Shown piece after piece: positions 25,738 through 34,266 of a DNA stretch of 64,000 bases. A program made the translations under genes and the position numbers. Every line of letters begins with the position of its first letter. Position 1 is the first letter of the stretch. The notes beneath the pieces were generated by a model that was given only the letters and a program-made list of their open reading frames with translations, was not told where the DNA came from and searched no databases. Source of the DNA: Hymenobacter edaphi (GTDB lineage Bacteria > Bacteroidota > Bacteroidia > Cytophagales > Hymenobacteraceae); NCBI RefSeq assembly GCF_003258365.1, contig NZ_QHKM01000003.1, positions 585,326 through 649,325 on the forward strand, written 5' to 3'.

Positions 25738-27465
25738 ATGGCCAAAACCGTCTCCGAAATCATCGTCGACACCCTCATTGCCGCCGGCGTCACGCGCGTG
25801 TACGGCGTGGTGGGCGACTCGCTCAACGGCATCACCGACGTCATCCGCGCCCGCGAGGGCATCGAATGGGTTCACGTGCGCAACGAGGAAGCCGGCGCCT
25901 TCGCGGCCGGGGCGGAAGCCCACCTGACGGGCACGCTGGCCGTGTGCGCCGGCTCCTGCGGCCCCGGCAACACCCACCTCATCAACGGCCTCTACGACTG
26001 CCACCGCAGCCGCGTGCCGGTGCTGGCTATAGCGGCCCAGATTCCCAGCCCCGAAATCGGCACCGGCTACTTCCAGGAGACGCACCCCGAAACCACCTTC
26101 AAGGAGTGTAGCCACTATTGCGAGCTGCTGAGTCAGCCCACCCAGGCCGTGCGCATGACCGAGGCCGCTATTCAGCACGCATTGGGCCAGCGCGGGGTGG
26201 CCGTGCTCGTCATTCCCGGCGACGTGAGCCACGAAAAAGTGCCCGATGCGCCCGCGCCGCGCCTGCCCGTGCTGGGCCGCCGCGCCGTGCTGCGCCCCGC
26301 CGACGAGGACCTGCGGGAGGCCGCCGCCCTACTCAACGCGGCCACGAAAGTCACCATCATGGCCGGGGCCGGTTGCGCCGAAGCCCACGCCGAGCTGCTG
26401 CAGGCGGCCGAAACGCTCGGGGCACCCGTCGTGCATGCCTTGCGCGGCAAGGAATACGTGGAGCCCAACAACCCCTACGACGTGGGCCTCTCGGGCCTGC
26501 TGGGGTTCCATTCCGGCTACGAGGCACTGATGAGCTGCGACGCCCTGCTCATGCTCGGCACCGACTTCCCCTACACCCAGTTTCTGCCCCAGGACGTGCG
26601 CACCGTGCAGGTGGACGTGCGTCCCGAGCACATCGGCCGGCGCACCCGGGTGGAAGTGGGCCTGGTGGGCGACGTAGCCGACACCTTGCGCGGGCTGCTG
26701 CCACTGCTCGAAGCCAAAACCGACCGCCGCCACCTGGAAACGGCCCTGAGCAACTACCGCGACTCCCGCCAGAGCCTCGACGAGCTGGCCACCGGCACCC
26801 CCGGCGACACCAGCCTGCACCCGCAATACCTCACCCGCCTGCTCGACGAGCAGGCCGCTCCCGACGCCATCTTCACCTGCGACGTGGGCACGCCCACCGT
26901 GTGGGCCGCCCGCTACCTGCGCATGAACGGGCAGCGCCGCCTGATCGGGTCGTTCAACCACGGCAGCATGGCCAACGCCCTCTCGCAGGCCATCGGCGCG
27001 CAGCTGACGCGGCCCGGCCAGCAGGTCATTGCCCTCTGCGGCGACGGCGGCCTGGCCATGCTGCTGGGCGAGCTGCTGACGGTGCGGCAGCTGAAAATTC
27101 CGGTGAAAATCGTGGTCTACAACAACGCCAGCCTGGCCTTCGTGGAGCTGGAAATGAAGGCCGCCGGCTACCTCAGCTACGGCACCGAGCTGGACAACCC
27201 CAACTTCGCCGCCCTGGCTGAAGCGGCCGGCCTGCACGGCATCCGCGTAACGGACCCCGGCCAGCTGCCCTCGGCCCTGGCCGGCTTCCTGAGCCACCCC
27301 GGCCCCGCCCTGCTCGACGTGGCCGTGAAGCGCACGGAACTGTCGATGCCGCCCACCATCGAGGCCGCGCAGGTGAAGGGCTTCAGCGTGTACGCCCTCA
27401 AAGCCATCATGAGCGGCCGCGGCGACGAGCTGCTGGAGCTGGCCAAAACCAACTTACTGCGGTAG
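25738..27465 (+). CDS. Thiamine-pyrophosphate enzyme, pyruvate dehydrogenase (quinone)/PoxB-like
   Basis: 575 residues from MAKTVSEIIVDTLIAAGVTRVYG. N-terminal pyrimidine-binding domain with GVVGDSLNGITDVIR and the catalytic Glu of VRNEEAGAF; central FAD/nucleotide-type domain; C-terminal TPP domain with ALCGDGGLAMLLGELLTV and VYNNASLAFVELEMK. This layout and the wording GDSLNG match PoxB, which oxidises pyruvate to acetate and CO2 and passes electrons to quinone. Acetolactate synthase is less likely. Monocistronic, with a terminator behind it. Confidence 0.85.
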   Translation: MAKTVSEIIVDTLIAAGVTRVYGVVGDSLNGITDVIRAREGIEWVHVRNEEAGAFAAGAEAHLTGTLAVCAGSCGPGNTHLINGLYDCHRSRVPVLAIAAQIPSPEIGTGYFQETHPETTFKECSHYCELLSQPTQAVRMTEAAIQHALGQRGVAVLVIPGDVSHEKVPDAPAPRLPVLGRRAVLRPADEDLREAAALLNAATKVTIMAGAGCAEAHAELLQAAETLGAPVVHALRGKEYVEPNNPYDVGLSGLLGFHSGYEALMSCDALLMLGTDFPYTQFLPQDVRTVQVDVRPEHIGRRTRVEVGLVGDVADTLRGLLPLLEAKTDRRHLETALSNYRDSRQSLDELATGTPGDTSLHPQYLTRLLDEQAAPDAIFTCDVGTPTVWAARYLRMNGQRRLIGSFNHGSMANALSQAIGAQLTRPGQQVIALCGDGGLAMLLGELLTVRQLKIPVKIVVYNNASLAFVELEMKAAGYLSYGTELDNPNFAALAEAAGLHGIRVTDPGQLPSALAGFLSHPGPALLDVAVKRTELSMPPTIEAAQVKGFSVYALKAIMSGRGDELLELAKTNLLR

Positions 27466-27484
27466 AAGAGGCAGGCTCCTGAAC

Positions 27485-27524
27485 GCCGAAAACCGGCTCC
27501 CCACGCGGGAAGCCGGTTTTCGGC
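27485..27524. terminator. Bidirectional terminator after the PoxB-like gene
   Basis: GCCGAAAACCGGCT and AGCCGGTTTTCGGC form a perfect 14-base stem around a 12-base loop, between convergent stops at 27465 and 27548. Confidence 0.85.
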
Positions 27525-27547
27525 GCCGGTAGCCCGGGCAAGCCGGC

Positions 27548-27898
27548 TTACAGATGGATGCTGCCCGACTTGTCGATGATGGTGCCGATGATGGGCACTT
27601 GCACGACGATGTGGTAGCTGACGGTTTTGCTGGGAATGTCCAGCGTCAGGGTAATTTCCGCGGTAAACTTGCTGACGTGGCCGCCGATGGTCATCGTCGG
27701 GTGCTGCGCGTCGAGCGTCACCTGGCCGATGCTGACGCCCAGGATGGTGGCGGAGGCGTTGAAGGCCAGCGGATCGAGGGTGAAGTTCCAGGAAAGCGTC
27801 AGCGGACCAAAGCTGATGCTGCCGTTGCCGACGTTGGCTAACTGGGCGAGGTCTTCGTGGGCAAGCTGGAGCACTTGCGGATTGTTGGGCTGGTTCAT
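27548..27898 (-). CDS. Hypothetical protein, beta-rich
   Basis: 116 residues from MNQPNNPQVLQLAHEDLAQL. After a short helix the sequence alternates hydrophobic and polar residues (ITLTLDIPSKTVSYHIVVQV, IIGTIIDKSGSIHL), suggesting a beta-sandwich. No signal peptide and no known motif. The ATG at 27898 is preferred to an upstream in-frame start. The 305-base gap to 28204 holds no clear element. Confidence 0.6.
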   Translation of the reverse strand: MNQPNNPQVLQLAHEDLAQLANVGNGSISFGPLTLSWNFTLDPLAFNASATILGVSIGQVTLDAQHPTMTIGGHVSKFTAEITLTLDIPSKTVSYHIVVQVPIIGTIIDKSGSIHL

Positions 27899-28203
27899 AG
27901 GAAATGGGTTAGAGAAAACTGCGAGCTGACAGCGGGTGCTGACGGTACAAAAGTGACCCGCCGCGGCAGCCCGCATAAGCGTACAATTGCCTGATTTCCC
28001 GACTACGTAGTTCTACCCCCGGGCACTCCGCTTCGGGCCCAGGGTGGCGCTGCCTTCCGCGGCGGGTACGTTCGGGCCGCCGCCCGCAGCAGGGCCGCCA
28101 AACAAACCCGCCGCCCGGCCGTGGCAAAACCGCCTGGCTTGCGTTTATTTGTGCTTTACCGCTCCCGAGTTGCTGCCCGGTGGCGGGCCTGCTTACGCCC
28201 TCC

Positions 28204-29091
28204 ATGACCAACAAAGAACTAAAAGCCCTTATCTCGCTGCTCGACGACGCCGAAATCCGGCCGCAGATCGAGGAGCGTATCCACGAGCTGGGCGAAAGCG
28301 TGATTCCCTTTCTGGAGGAAGCCTGGGAGGAAAGCCTCGACCCGGCGCAGCAGCAGCGCCTGGAAGAGCTGATTCATAACCTGCAGTTTTCGGGGCTGCA
28401 GGAGCGTCTGCGCGTGTGGCGCGACTCGGGCGGCGAGAACCTGCTGGAGGGCATGTGGCTGATCAACAGCTACCAGTACCCCGACGCTGACCTGCAGGCC
28501 CTGAACCGCGCCATCGAGCAGCTGCGCTACGAGGCCTGGACGCTGCTGTCACCCGAAATGGGGCCCATCGACGAGGTGCGGGCCCTGAACCACGTGCTCT
28601 TCAAGGTGCACCGCTTCGCGGCCAACACCCAGAACTTTCACGCCCCGGCCAACTCCATGCTGCACCTGGTGCTGGAAACGCGCCGCGGCAACCCGCTCAC
28701 GCTCTGCGTGATTTACCTGCTGGTGGCCCAGCGCCTGAAGCTGCCGGTGTACGGGGTGAACCTGCCCAACCTCTTCATTCTCACCTACCGGCCCGAGGAT
28801 GCGCAGCACCAGCCCTTCTACATCAACTGCTACAACCGCGGCCTGATCCTGACCCGCACCGACATCGAGCACTACGTGGCCCAGCTGAACCTGCCGGCCA
28901 ACGACATCTTCTTCGAGCCCTGCTCGCACCTCGACATCGTGCGCCGCGCCCTGCGCAACCTCGCCGTGAGCTTCGAGAAAATGCAGGAGCCCGAGAAAGC
29001 CGCCGAAGTGAGCATGCTGCTGGCCATTCTGACGGGCGAAGAAACGCCCGCGGCTGCCCCCGGCGAAGAAGGCGAGCCGGACGAGGAGTAG
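28204..29091 (+). CDS. Transglutaminase-like (SirB1-type) protein
   Basis: 295 residues from MTNKELKALISLLDDAEIRPQ. The central part has the SirB1/transglutaminase-like pattern ALNHVLF...NFHAPANSMLHLVLETRRGNPLTLCVIYLLVAQRL and VYGVNLPNLFILTYR. In most relatives the residue before L-x-V-I is Ser or Cys; here the C of LTLCVIY may be the remnant of the active site. Ends with a short acidic Ala/Pro tail. The cellular role is not known. Confidence 0.75.
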   Translation: MTNKELKALISLLDDAEIRPQIEERIHELGESVIPFLEEAWEESLDPAQQQRLEELIHNLQFSGLQERLRVWRDSGGENLLEGMWLINSYQYPDADLQALNRAIEQLRYEAWTLLSPEMGPIDEVRALNHVLFKVHRFAANTQNFHAPANSMLHLVLETRRGNPLTLCVIYLLVAQRLKLPVYGVNLPNLFILTYRPEDAQHQPFYINCYNRGLILTRTDIEHYVAQLNLPANDIFFEPCSHLDIVRRALRNLAVSFEKMQEPEKAAEVSMLLAILTGEETPAAAPGEEGEPDEE

Positions 29092-29116
29092 CCGGAGCGG
29101 CAAGGCCCGACACCAA

Positions 29117-29235
29117 AACGTCATTCCGAGCGCAGCCGGAGAATCTCGCGTGTTTAAGCCGATAGTAACCTCAACGATTGGAGTTCCTACCGGCCGTCAG
29201 CACGCGAGATTCCTCGACAAGCTCGGAATGACGTT
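29117..29235. repeat. Dispersed inverted-repeat element, copy C
   Basis: Outer arms AACGTCATTCCGAGC (29117-29131) and complement (29221-29235); inner arms GAATCTCGCGTG (29141-29152) and CACGCGAGATTC (29201-29212). Lies between two convergent genes. Shares both arms with copy D. Confidence 0.85.
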
Positions 29236-29287
29236 CTTTTTTCAGCCAGGACTTAACCAAGCAGCCACTCTAGCCGCCGGCCGGCAC

Positions 29288-29896
29288 TTAGTTTTTCTTG
29301 ATGATGCAGCCCGAGGCCGGTTTGTTGGCAATGGCTGCCTTCTGGCCGGCCAGCACGGCGTCGATGGCGTTTTTCAGGTAAGCCTCCTGCACGTTGCTCT
29401 CCATCTGCGGGTTGTCGTCGATGGCGCCGCGGTAGCGGATGGTGTAGCCGCCCGCCACGGGCTGGAGCACCACCGCCTCGCTGGTGCGGTTGACGCCCAG
29501 CAGCGTGGCCGTCTTCATGTCGTCGTCGGTCAGGACGGCCGGCTCGGCGCCGGTGGTCTTCACTTTGATTTTGCTCACGTCGCTGCCCTCGGCGGGCTGG
29601 TCCATCAGCCGGATGGGGGCCGCCACCAGCAGCACTTCCACGCCCTGGCCGGCGTAGGCGCTGCTGAGGTCGGTGAGGCGGCTCTGGTACACCCGCGAGA
29701 AGGCGCAGCCGGGGTTGGTGAAGACGACCACTACGGCTTTGCGCCCATTGAGCGAGCTGAGCGTAAGGGCCGAGTTGTCGGCGCGCTTCAGGGTGAAATC
29801 GGAAATAACGGCGGTCTGGGCGCGGGCCGAGGTGACAACCACGGTAGCGGTGAGCAGCAGCGCGGCGGCCAGCAGGGAAAGACGACGAAAAGACAT
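29288..29896 (-). CDS. Secreted redoxin (AhpC/TSA, thioredoxin-fold)
   Basis: 202 residues with a signal peptide (MSFRRLSLLAAALLLTATVVVTSARAQ). The thioredoxin fold is indicated by FTLKRADNSALTLSSLNGRKAVVVVFTNPGCAFSRVY. Only one Cys is at the active site (NPGC); a second Cys is near the C-terminus (SGCIIKKN). It probably acts in the periplasm on thiols or peroxides. Its start lies 15 bases after the stop of the phosphopantetheinyl transferase gene, so the two are likely cotranscribed. Confidence 0.8.
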   Translation of the reverse strand: MSFRRLSLLAAALLLTATVVVTSARAQTAVISDFTLKRADNSALTLSSLNGRKAVVVVFTNPGCAFSRVYQSRLTDLSSAYAGQGVEVLLVAAPIRLMDQPAEGSDVSKIKVKTTGAEPAVLTDDDMKTATLLGVNRTSEAVVLQPVAGGYTIRYRGAIDDNPQMESNVQEAYLKNAIDAVLAGQKAAIANKPASGCIIKKN

Positions 29897-29911
29897 ATCG
29901 GGGGCTGAAAA

Positions 29912-30583
29912 TCAGCGGGGAAGTTCGGGAGAAAAAGTCCAGGTGAGCACGCAGCCGGCCGTGAGCTGCTCGTAGCCGAGCCGGTGGCGCGAGGGCGCTT
30001 CGTCGGGGGGGAGCAGGTGGCCGGTGAGGGTTCCGGTTTCGGCCAGCGAGAAGGGCTCCAGCTGAATGTGCTCCTTGAATAGCAGGCGGCGGCGGCTGTG
30101 GAGCTTGTAGAGGGTTTCCTTGGCGCTCCAGTACAGGCTGTGTTTTACATCATCAAGACCCGCATCGGTCAGCTCCTTGTCCGTGAGAAATTTACGGGCA
30201 AGCTGCCGCGCTTTGGGCCGCACTTGTTCAACATCTATGCCAACGCGGCCGCGCTCGGTAAGTAAAGCCGCCACCCACTCGCCGGAGTGGGAGAGGGACA
30301 CGCCAAACCCCGGCTGCCCGGCGACGAACGGCTGCCCGGTGGCCGCGTCGTTCTGGATGCGGGCGGGCGCGTCGGTCAGCTCCCGGAGCAGGGTGTGGGC
30401 CAGGGCGCGGCCGGCCAGCCACTGCCGCGGGCGCTGCGGGTCGCGGCCGGCGGGGAGCAGCGTGGCGTAGTCGGCGGGGGCGGGCAGCTGCTCGAGCAGG
30501 GCCTCGGCGGGCTCGGTGAGCTGCCAGATTCCCAGCAGGGTAGGAGTGGCGGCGGGCAGGGGAGTAAGGCTATGCAGCGGCAC
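29912..30583 (-). CDS. 4'-phosphopantetheinyl transferase (Sfp type)
   Basis: 223 residues from a GTG (MPLHSLTPLPAATPTLLGIW). Motifs: FGVSLSHSGEWVAALL, VGIDVEQVRPKARQLARKFL (Mg-binding Asp) and LYWSAKETLYKLHSRR (WxxKEAxxK form). It moves phosphopantetheine from CoA to acyl- or peptidyl-carrier proteins. Upstream in-frame sequence reads as non-coding. No polyketide or peptide synthase is in the window, so it may be the general holo-ACP enzyme. Confidence 0.87.
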   Translation of the reverse strand: MPLHSLTPLPAATPTLLGIWQLTEPAEALLEQLPAPADYATLLPAGRDPQRPRQWLAGRALAHTLLRELTDAPARIQNDAATGQPFVAGQPGFGVSLSHSGEWVAALLTERGRVGIDVEQVRPKARQLARKFLTDKELTDAGLDDVKHSLYWSAKETLYKLHSRRRLLFKEHIQLEPFSLAETGTLTGHLLPPDEAPSRHRLGYEQLTAGCVLTWTFSPELPR

Positions 30584-30710
30584 GGCAGCGGGGTAAGCGG
30601 GAGGTCGAAGGAAGCGAATTTCGGGGCAACGGCCCGCGGGCGGCCCGGCAGGCGTACTTTCGTGCTGCCGCTGGCCCGGGTGGCCCGGTGTGTTTGCCCG
30701 AGAAGTACCC

Positions 30711-31658
30711 ATGACCGTAGCGCCCCGCCCGCAAGTACACAAGCTGGCCGCCCTGACCGGGCACCGTGACTGCGTATACGCCCTCAGCGGCCATTCCGCC
30801 GACGCGACCTTCTACTCGGCCGGCGCCGATGGGCTGGTGGTGGCCTGGAACGTGGACGCGCCCGCGCAGGACGGACAGCTGGTGGCCCGCGTCGAAAACT
30901 CGGTGTATGCCCTGCACTACGAGGCCGCGCGGCAGCTGCTGGTCATCGGCCACAACTACCAGGGCGTGCAGGTAATCGACCTGCGCGACAAAACCCTGCG
31001 CCACGCCACGGCCCTGCCCCCGCTGGCCATCTTCGATTTTGCTTACTCCGAGCCGCGGCAGCGCCTCTACGTGGCCCTGGGCGACGGCACGCTGGCCGTG
31101 CTGCGCACCACCGACTTCAGCGTGGAGCAGCTGGTGCGCGTGGCCGACAAAAGCCTGCGCTGCCTGAGCCTGCACGAGGGCCGCGGCGAGCTGGCCGTGG
31201 GCAGCTCCGACCACCGCCTGCGCGTGCTCGACGCCGATTCGCTGCAGGTGAAGCACACCCTGACGGAGGCCAGCAACTCCGTGTTTACCTGCGCCTTCAG
31301 CCCCGACGGCCGCCGCCTCTACGCCGCCGGCCGCGACGCCCACCTGCGCGCCTACGACGCCGACCACGACTACGCCGAAGCGCTGACGGTGGTGGCCCAC
31401 CTGTATGCCATCAACCACCTCTGCTTCAGCCCCGACGGCCGCCTGCTGGCCACCGGCAGCATGGACAAGAGCATCAAGCTCTGGGACGCGGCCTCGGGCC
31501 GGCTGCTGCGGGTGGTGGATCGGGCGCGGCACGCCGGGCACGGCACCTCCGTGAACCGCCTGTTTTGGTCGGGGCGGCAGAATCGGCTAGTTTCGTGTAG
31601 CGACGACCGTAGCCTGGCCGTTTGGCAAATCTCGGAGGAGCTAGGAGAGAGAAGCTAG
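30711..31658 (+). CDS. WD40-repeat protein
   Basis: 315 residues from MTVAPRPQVHKLAALTGHRDC. About seven WD40 blades can be seen, the clearest being CLSLHEGRGELAVGSSDHRLRVLD, CAFSPDGRRLYAAGRDAHLRAYD and CFSPDGRLLATGSMDKSIKLWD. No signal peptide, so a cytoplasmic propeller that likely holds partner proteins. The last codons (EELGERS) are part of a palindromic repeat. Divergent from the phosphopantetheinyl transferase gene. Confidence 0.88.
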   Translation: MTVAPRPQVHKLAALTGHRDCVYALSGHSADATFYSAGADGLVVAWNVDAPAQDGQLVARVENSVYALHYEAARQLLVIGHNYQGVQVIDLRDKTLRHATALPPLAIFDFAYSEPRQRLYVALGDGTLAVLRTTDFSVEQLVRVADKSLRCLSLHEGRGELAVGSSDHRLRVLDADSLQVKHTLTEASNSVFTCAFSPDGRRLYAAGRDAHLRAYDADHDYAEALTVVAHLYAINHLCFSPDGRLLATGSMDKSIKLWDAASGRLLRVVDRARHAGHGTSVNRLFWSGRQNRLVSCSDDRSLAVWQISEELGERS

Positions 31659-31751
31659 GAGTTAGGAGCCCGGGCCTTCATTCTTGTAGCACAGCTCCCT
31701 GGCCGGTGGCCAGGACTCCCTCTCATCTTCCAGCTTCCCACTCCTAGCTCC
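31637..31751. repeat. Palindromic element overlapping the WD40 gene end
   Basis: Arms GGAGCTAGGAG (31637-31647) and CTCCTAGCTCC (31741-31751) enclose a hairpin CCTGGCC-GGT-GGCCAGG (31698-31714). The left arm codes the end of the WD40 protein; the right arm lies 8 bases before the DivIVA-domain gene. Confidence 0.65.
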
Positions 31752-31758
31752 TGCAACA

Positions 31759-32766
31759 ATGAAAATCACCGCTCTCGATATCCGGCAGAAAACCTTTGAG
31801 CGCGCCTTTCGCGGCGTCGACAAAGACGAAGTAGATGGGTTTCTGCTCACCCTCTCGCAGCAGTGGGAGCGGATGACCGACGAAAACCGGGAGCTGCGCC
31901 GGCAGCTGGACCAGGCCCAGCAGGACGTGCAGCGCATGCGCGAAGTGGAAACTTCGCTCTACCGCACCCTCAAAACGGCCGAAGACACCAGTACCAGCAT
32001 CGTGGACCAGGCCCAGAAGGGGGCCGAGCTGAAGCTGCGCGAGGCCCAGGTGGAGGCCGAGCGCCTGCTGGCCGAAGCCCGCCAGAAAGCCCGCGCGGTG
32101 GTGGACGACGCCTACCGCCAGGCCGAAAAAGCCGTGGCCGACATGCAGCGCGAGGTGCAGGGCCTGGGCGAGGACCATCAGCGCCTCGAAAATGTATACG
32201 ACGGCATGGTGCGCGACCTGCAGCAGCTGGCCGGGGCCGTGCAGGAAAAGGCCTCCAAAGCCCAGCAGCGGCAGCGCACGGCGGTGGGCGCCATCCTTTC
32301 CCGGGCGGCCAGCGTAAAGGTAGCTCGTGAGGAACCCGCCTCGCCTGCAACCGAACCCGCCATGTACGTGCCCGCTCCCGCCGCCGCTGCCGCTGCTACC
32401 ATTCCCGTCACCGCGCCCGCCGTGGGCGGCGGCTCCTTCGATGCCCAACCCCGCGCCATCGGCTTCGAGCCGAACGGGCCCCAGCCCGGCAAGCAGCCCC
32501 AGCCCGGCTCGCCCTCGCACCCCGAAATCAGCCCGAAAGAGCCCTACGAAAACCCCGGCGTGGCCGAGCCCGGCCGCATTCACCAGCCCGAGCCGGCCAC
32601 CGTGCCCAATCCCGTGGAGCCGCGCATCGAGCCCACCCAGCCCGATATCCAGCCCTTGGGCCCCTCGACGCCCGAAATTGCGCCGCAGCCCACGCCGCAC
32701 CCCGGCTTTGCGGCCGCGCCGGCCGTGGCTGCTGAGGCGGAAAAGTCGTTCTTCGACGAAATCTAG
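31759..32766 (+). CDS. DivIVA-domain coiled-coil protein
   Basis: 335 residues. The start MKITALDIRQKTFERAFRGVDKDEVDGFL is the DivIVA/GpsB membrane-binding domain. A long coiled coil covers about residues 35-175. The rest is a Pro/Ala/Glu-rich disordered tail, closed by KSFFDEI. DivIVA proteins sit at curved membranes and organise division or growth in Gram-positive bacteria; its job in Bacteroidota is not established. The downstream gap to 33055 has a hairpin but no gene. Confidence 0.85.
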   Translation: MKITALDIRQKTFERAFRGVDKDEVDGFLLTLSQQWERMTDENRELRRQLDQAQQDVQRMREVETSLYRTLKTAEDTSTSIVDQAQKGAELKLREAQVEAERLLAEARQKARAVVDDAYRQAEKAVADMQREVQGLGEDHQRLENVYDGMVRDLQQLAGAVQEKASKAQQRQRTAVGAILSRAASVKVAREEPASPATEPAMYVPAPAAAAAATIPVTAPAVGGGSFDAQPRAIGFEPNGPQPGKQPQPGSPSHPEISPKEPYENPGVAEPGRIHQPEPATVPNPVEPRIEPTQPDIQPLGPSTPEIAPQPTPHPGFAAAPAVAAEAEKSFFDEI

Positions 32767-32840
32767 ACCGCGGATTCCGGCGGATTTGACTTCGTCTGCC
32801 TACGCCTCACGGATTTTGGGGACGATTGTCGTCCAACAAG

Positions 32841-32872
32841 GTGGTGCCACGGCTTTGGAGTCGTGGCACCAC
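32841..32872. terminator. Hairpin after the DivIVA-domain gene
   Basis: GTGGTGCCACG and CGTGGCACCAC pair around a 10-base loop, 75 bases beyond the stop. No T run, so its role as terminator is uncertain. Confidence 0.5.
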
Positions 32873-33055
32873 GACGTTTAAGCCGCCCGTTGCCAGCTGC
32901 TGAGCAGTCAGAAGTGCCTGCCCATTGGGGGCGTTTTTTGTTTCCTTTGCCAAGGGTGAGTGGCTAGCTGAAAGGCACCGTTGTCGCCGTGAACTGCCAC
33001 GCCGGGGCTCTGACCGTCAAACTCCCCATTTCACCACCTCACCATTTTACCACCG

Positions 33056-33427
33056 ATGGGTCAGATTGCACTGGAAGGCCTTGAGTTCTTCGCGTTTCAT
33101 GGCTACTACGACGAGGAGCAGAAAATCGGCAACAAGTACGGCGTGGACCTGCGCGTGCGCACCAACCTCTACCGCGCCGGCAGCACCGACCACTTGGCCG
33201 AAACCGTCAACTACGAGGTGCTCTACCGCGTGGTGGCCGAGGAAATGCAGGCCCCGGCCCGGCTGCTGGAGCACCTCGCGCACCGCATCATCGACCGCAT
33301 CATGCACGAGTTCGGGCACGTACGCTGGGTGGAGGTGAGCGTGTCGAAGTTCAACCCGCCGGTGGGCGGCATCTGCCAGCGCGCCCGCGTGACTCTGAAG
33401 CGCAAGCGCCCGCAGCCGCTGATGTAG
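33056..33427 (+). CDS. folB: Dihydroneopterin aldolase
   Basis: 123 residues: MGQIALEGLEFFAFHGYYDEEQKIGNKYGVDL holds the FHGYY(x)EE signature; NYEVLYRVVAEEM and LLEHLAHRIIDRIM are conserved. It cleaves dihydroneopterin to hydroxymethyl-dihydropterin in folate synthesis. No other folate gene adjoins; the next gene converges with a gap of 4 bases. Confidence 0.93.
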   Translation: MGQIALEGLEFFAFHGYYDEEQKIGNKYGVDLRVRTNLYRAGSTDHLAETVNYEVLYRVVAEEMQAPARLLEHLAHRIIDRIMHEFGHVRWVEVSVSKFNPPVGGICQRARVTLKRKRPQPLM

Positions 33428-33431
33428 GCCG

Positions 33432-34076
33432 TCAGCCAGCGTTGCCCCGGGCCCGCAGCTGCTCCCGGATCAGCCGCTGGGCTTCGCGGTGCTGGTCGGC
33501 CGACTGGTCGGAGCAGATCAGGCCGAAAATATGGTCGGCCCGGGGCGCGCTGCTGGCCGGTGCGGGCAAATGGTACCAGGTGCGCAGCGCGGCCAGGGCG
33601 TGGTAGCGCACCAGGTATTCGGGGTGAATGAGCAGGGCCAGCACCGTGGCCGGAACGTAGGGCGGCAGCTGGGCCAGGCCGAAATACTGCCGCAGGCCCA
33701 TCAGCATATCCAGCAGCTGGTACGGCGAAGCTTCCGAGCGCAGCAGCGCGTCGAGGCGCGGCCAGTCCACGGCCGCCGCGTCGATCTGCGCCAGCGCCGC
33801 CAGCACGTAGGCCCCGGCGTGGGGCAGGTAGTCGTGCAGCAGGGGCAGGGCCGCCCGGCTGCGCAGGTGGCCCAGGCCGATGATGACGCGCGGGTCGGTC
33901 CGCGGGGCCTGCAGCGCCGCCAGCAGCTCCTGCTCGGCCGCGGCGCGTTCGGCGGGCGTCAGCGCGTCGAGAGTGGTCGTGTCGGCTTCGTAGCCGTCGT
34001 GCCAGGCCAGGTAGTGGTCGATTTCGCCGAAGAAGGCCGTGCGGAAGCGGGCCAGGGCAGGGGAGGTGTTGGGCAT
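33432..34076 (-). CDS. HEAT-like repeat protein of unknown function
   Basis: 214 residues from MPNTSPALARFRTAFFGE. Helical repeats such as VIIGLGHLRSRAALPLLHDYL, AYVLAALAQIDAAAVDWPRLDALL and IHPEYLVRYHALAALRTWY resemble HEAT/Armadillo units. Cytoplasmic, probably a binding scaffold. The ATG at 34076 avoids running into the blaI operator region. Divergent from the BlaI-like gene. Confidence 0.65.
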   Translation of the reverse strand: MPNTSPALARFRTAFFGEIDHYLAWHDGYEADTTTLDALTPAERAAAEQELLAALQAPRTDPRVIIGLGHLRSRAALPLLHDYLPHAGAYVLAALAQIDAAAVDWPRLDALLRSEASPYQLLDMLMGLRQYFGLAQLPPYVPATVLALLIHPEYLVRYHALAALRTWYHLPAPASSAPRADHIFGLICSDQSADQHREAQRLIREQLRARGNAG

Positions 34077-34177
34077 AAGCAGTTCGCAAATAACGGGTTC
34101 GGCGCCGATTTGTAGGGGCGATGAAGGCGGCCGCGTGCAGCCCGGGCATCTAGGGTGCAGTCTATGTCCTGGCAGCT

Positions 34178-34249
34178 GACGAAATATTTCGTAGCAAAAA
34201 CTTGACATCTACGACGTGTTTCGTATATGTTTGTACGAAGCCGTTCGTA
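34178..34249 (+). promoter_or_regulatory. BlaI-type promoter with three 16-base operators
   Basis: Three sites of form TACGAA-nnnn-TTCGTA: GACGAAATATTTCGTA (34178-34193), TACGACGTGTTTCGTA (34210-34225) and TACGAAGCCGTTCGTA (34234-34249). A promoter TTG (34202-34204), 21 bases, TATGTTTG (34226-34233) is interleaved: site 2 fills the spacer and site 3 follows the -7 box. The BlaI-like protein encoded next is the likely repressor. Confidence 0.82.
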
Positions 34250-34266
34250 AAGGCTGACCCCACCTG

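Noticed and set aside
34210..34250. IS end or att site suggested by repeated TACGA
   Set aside because: Spacing and position fit repressor sites in front of a BlaI-family gene; there is no transposase or integrase nearby.
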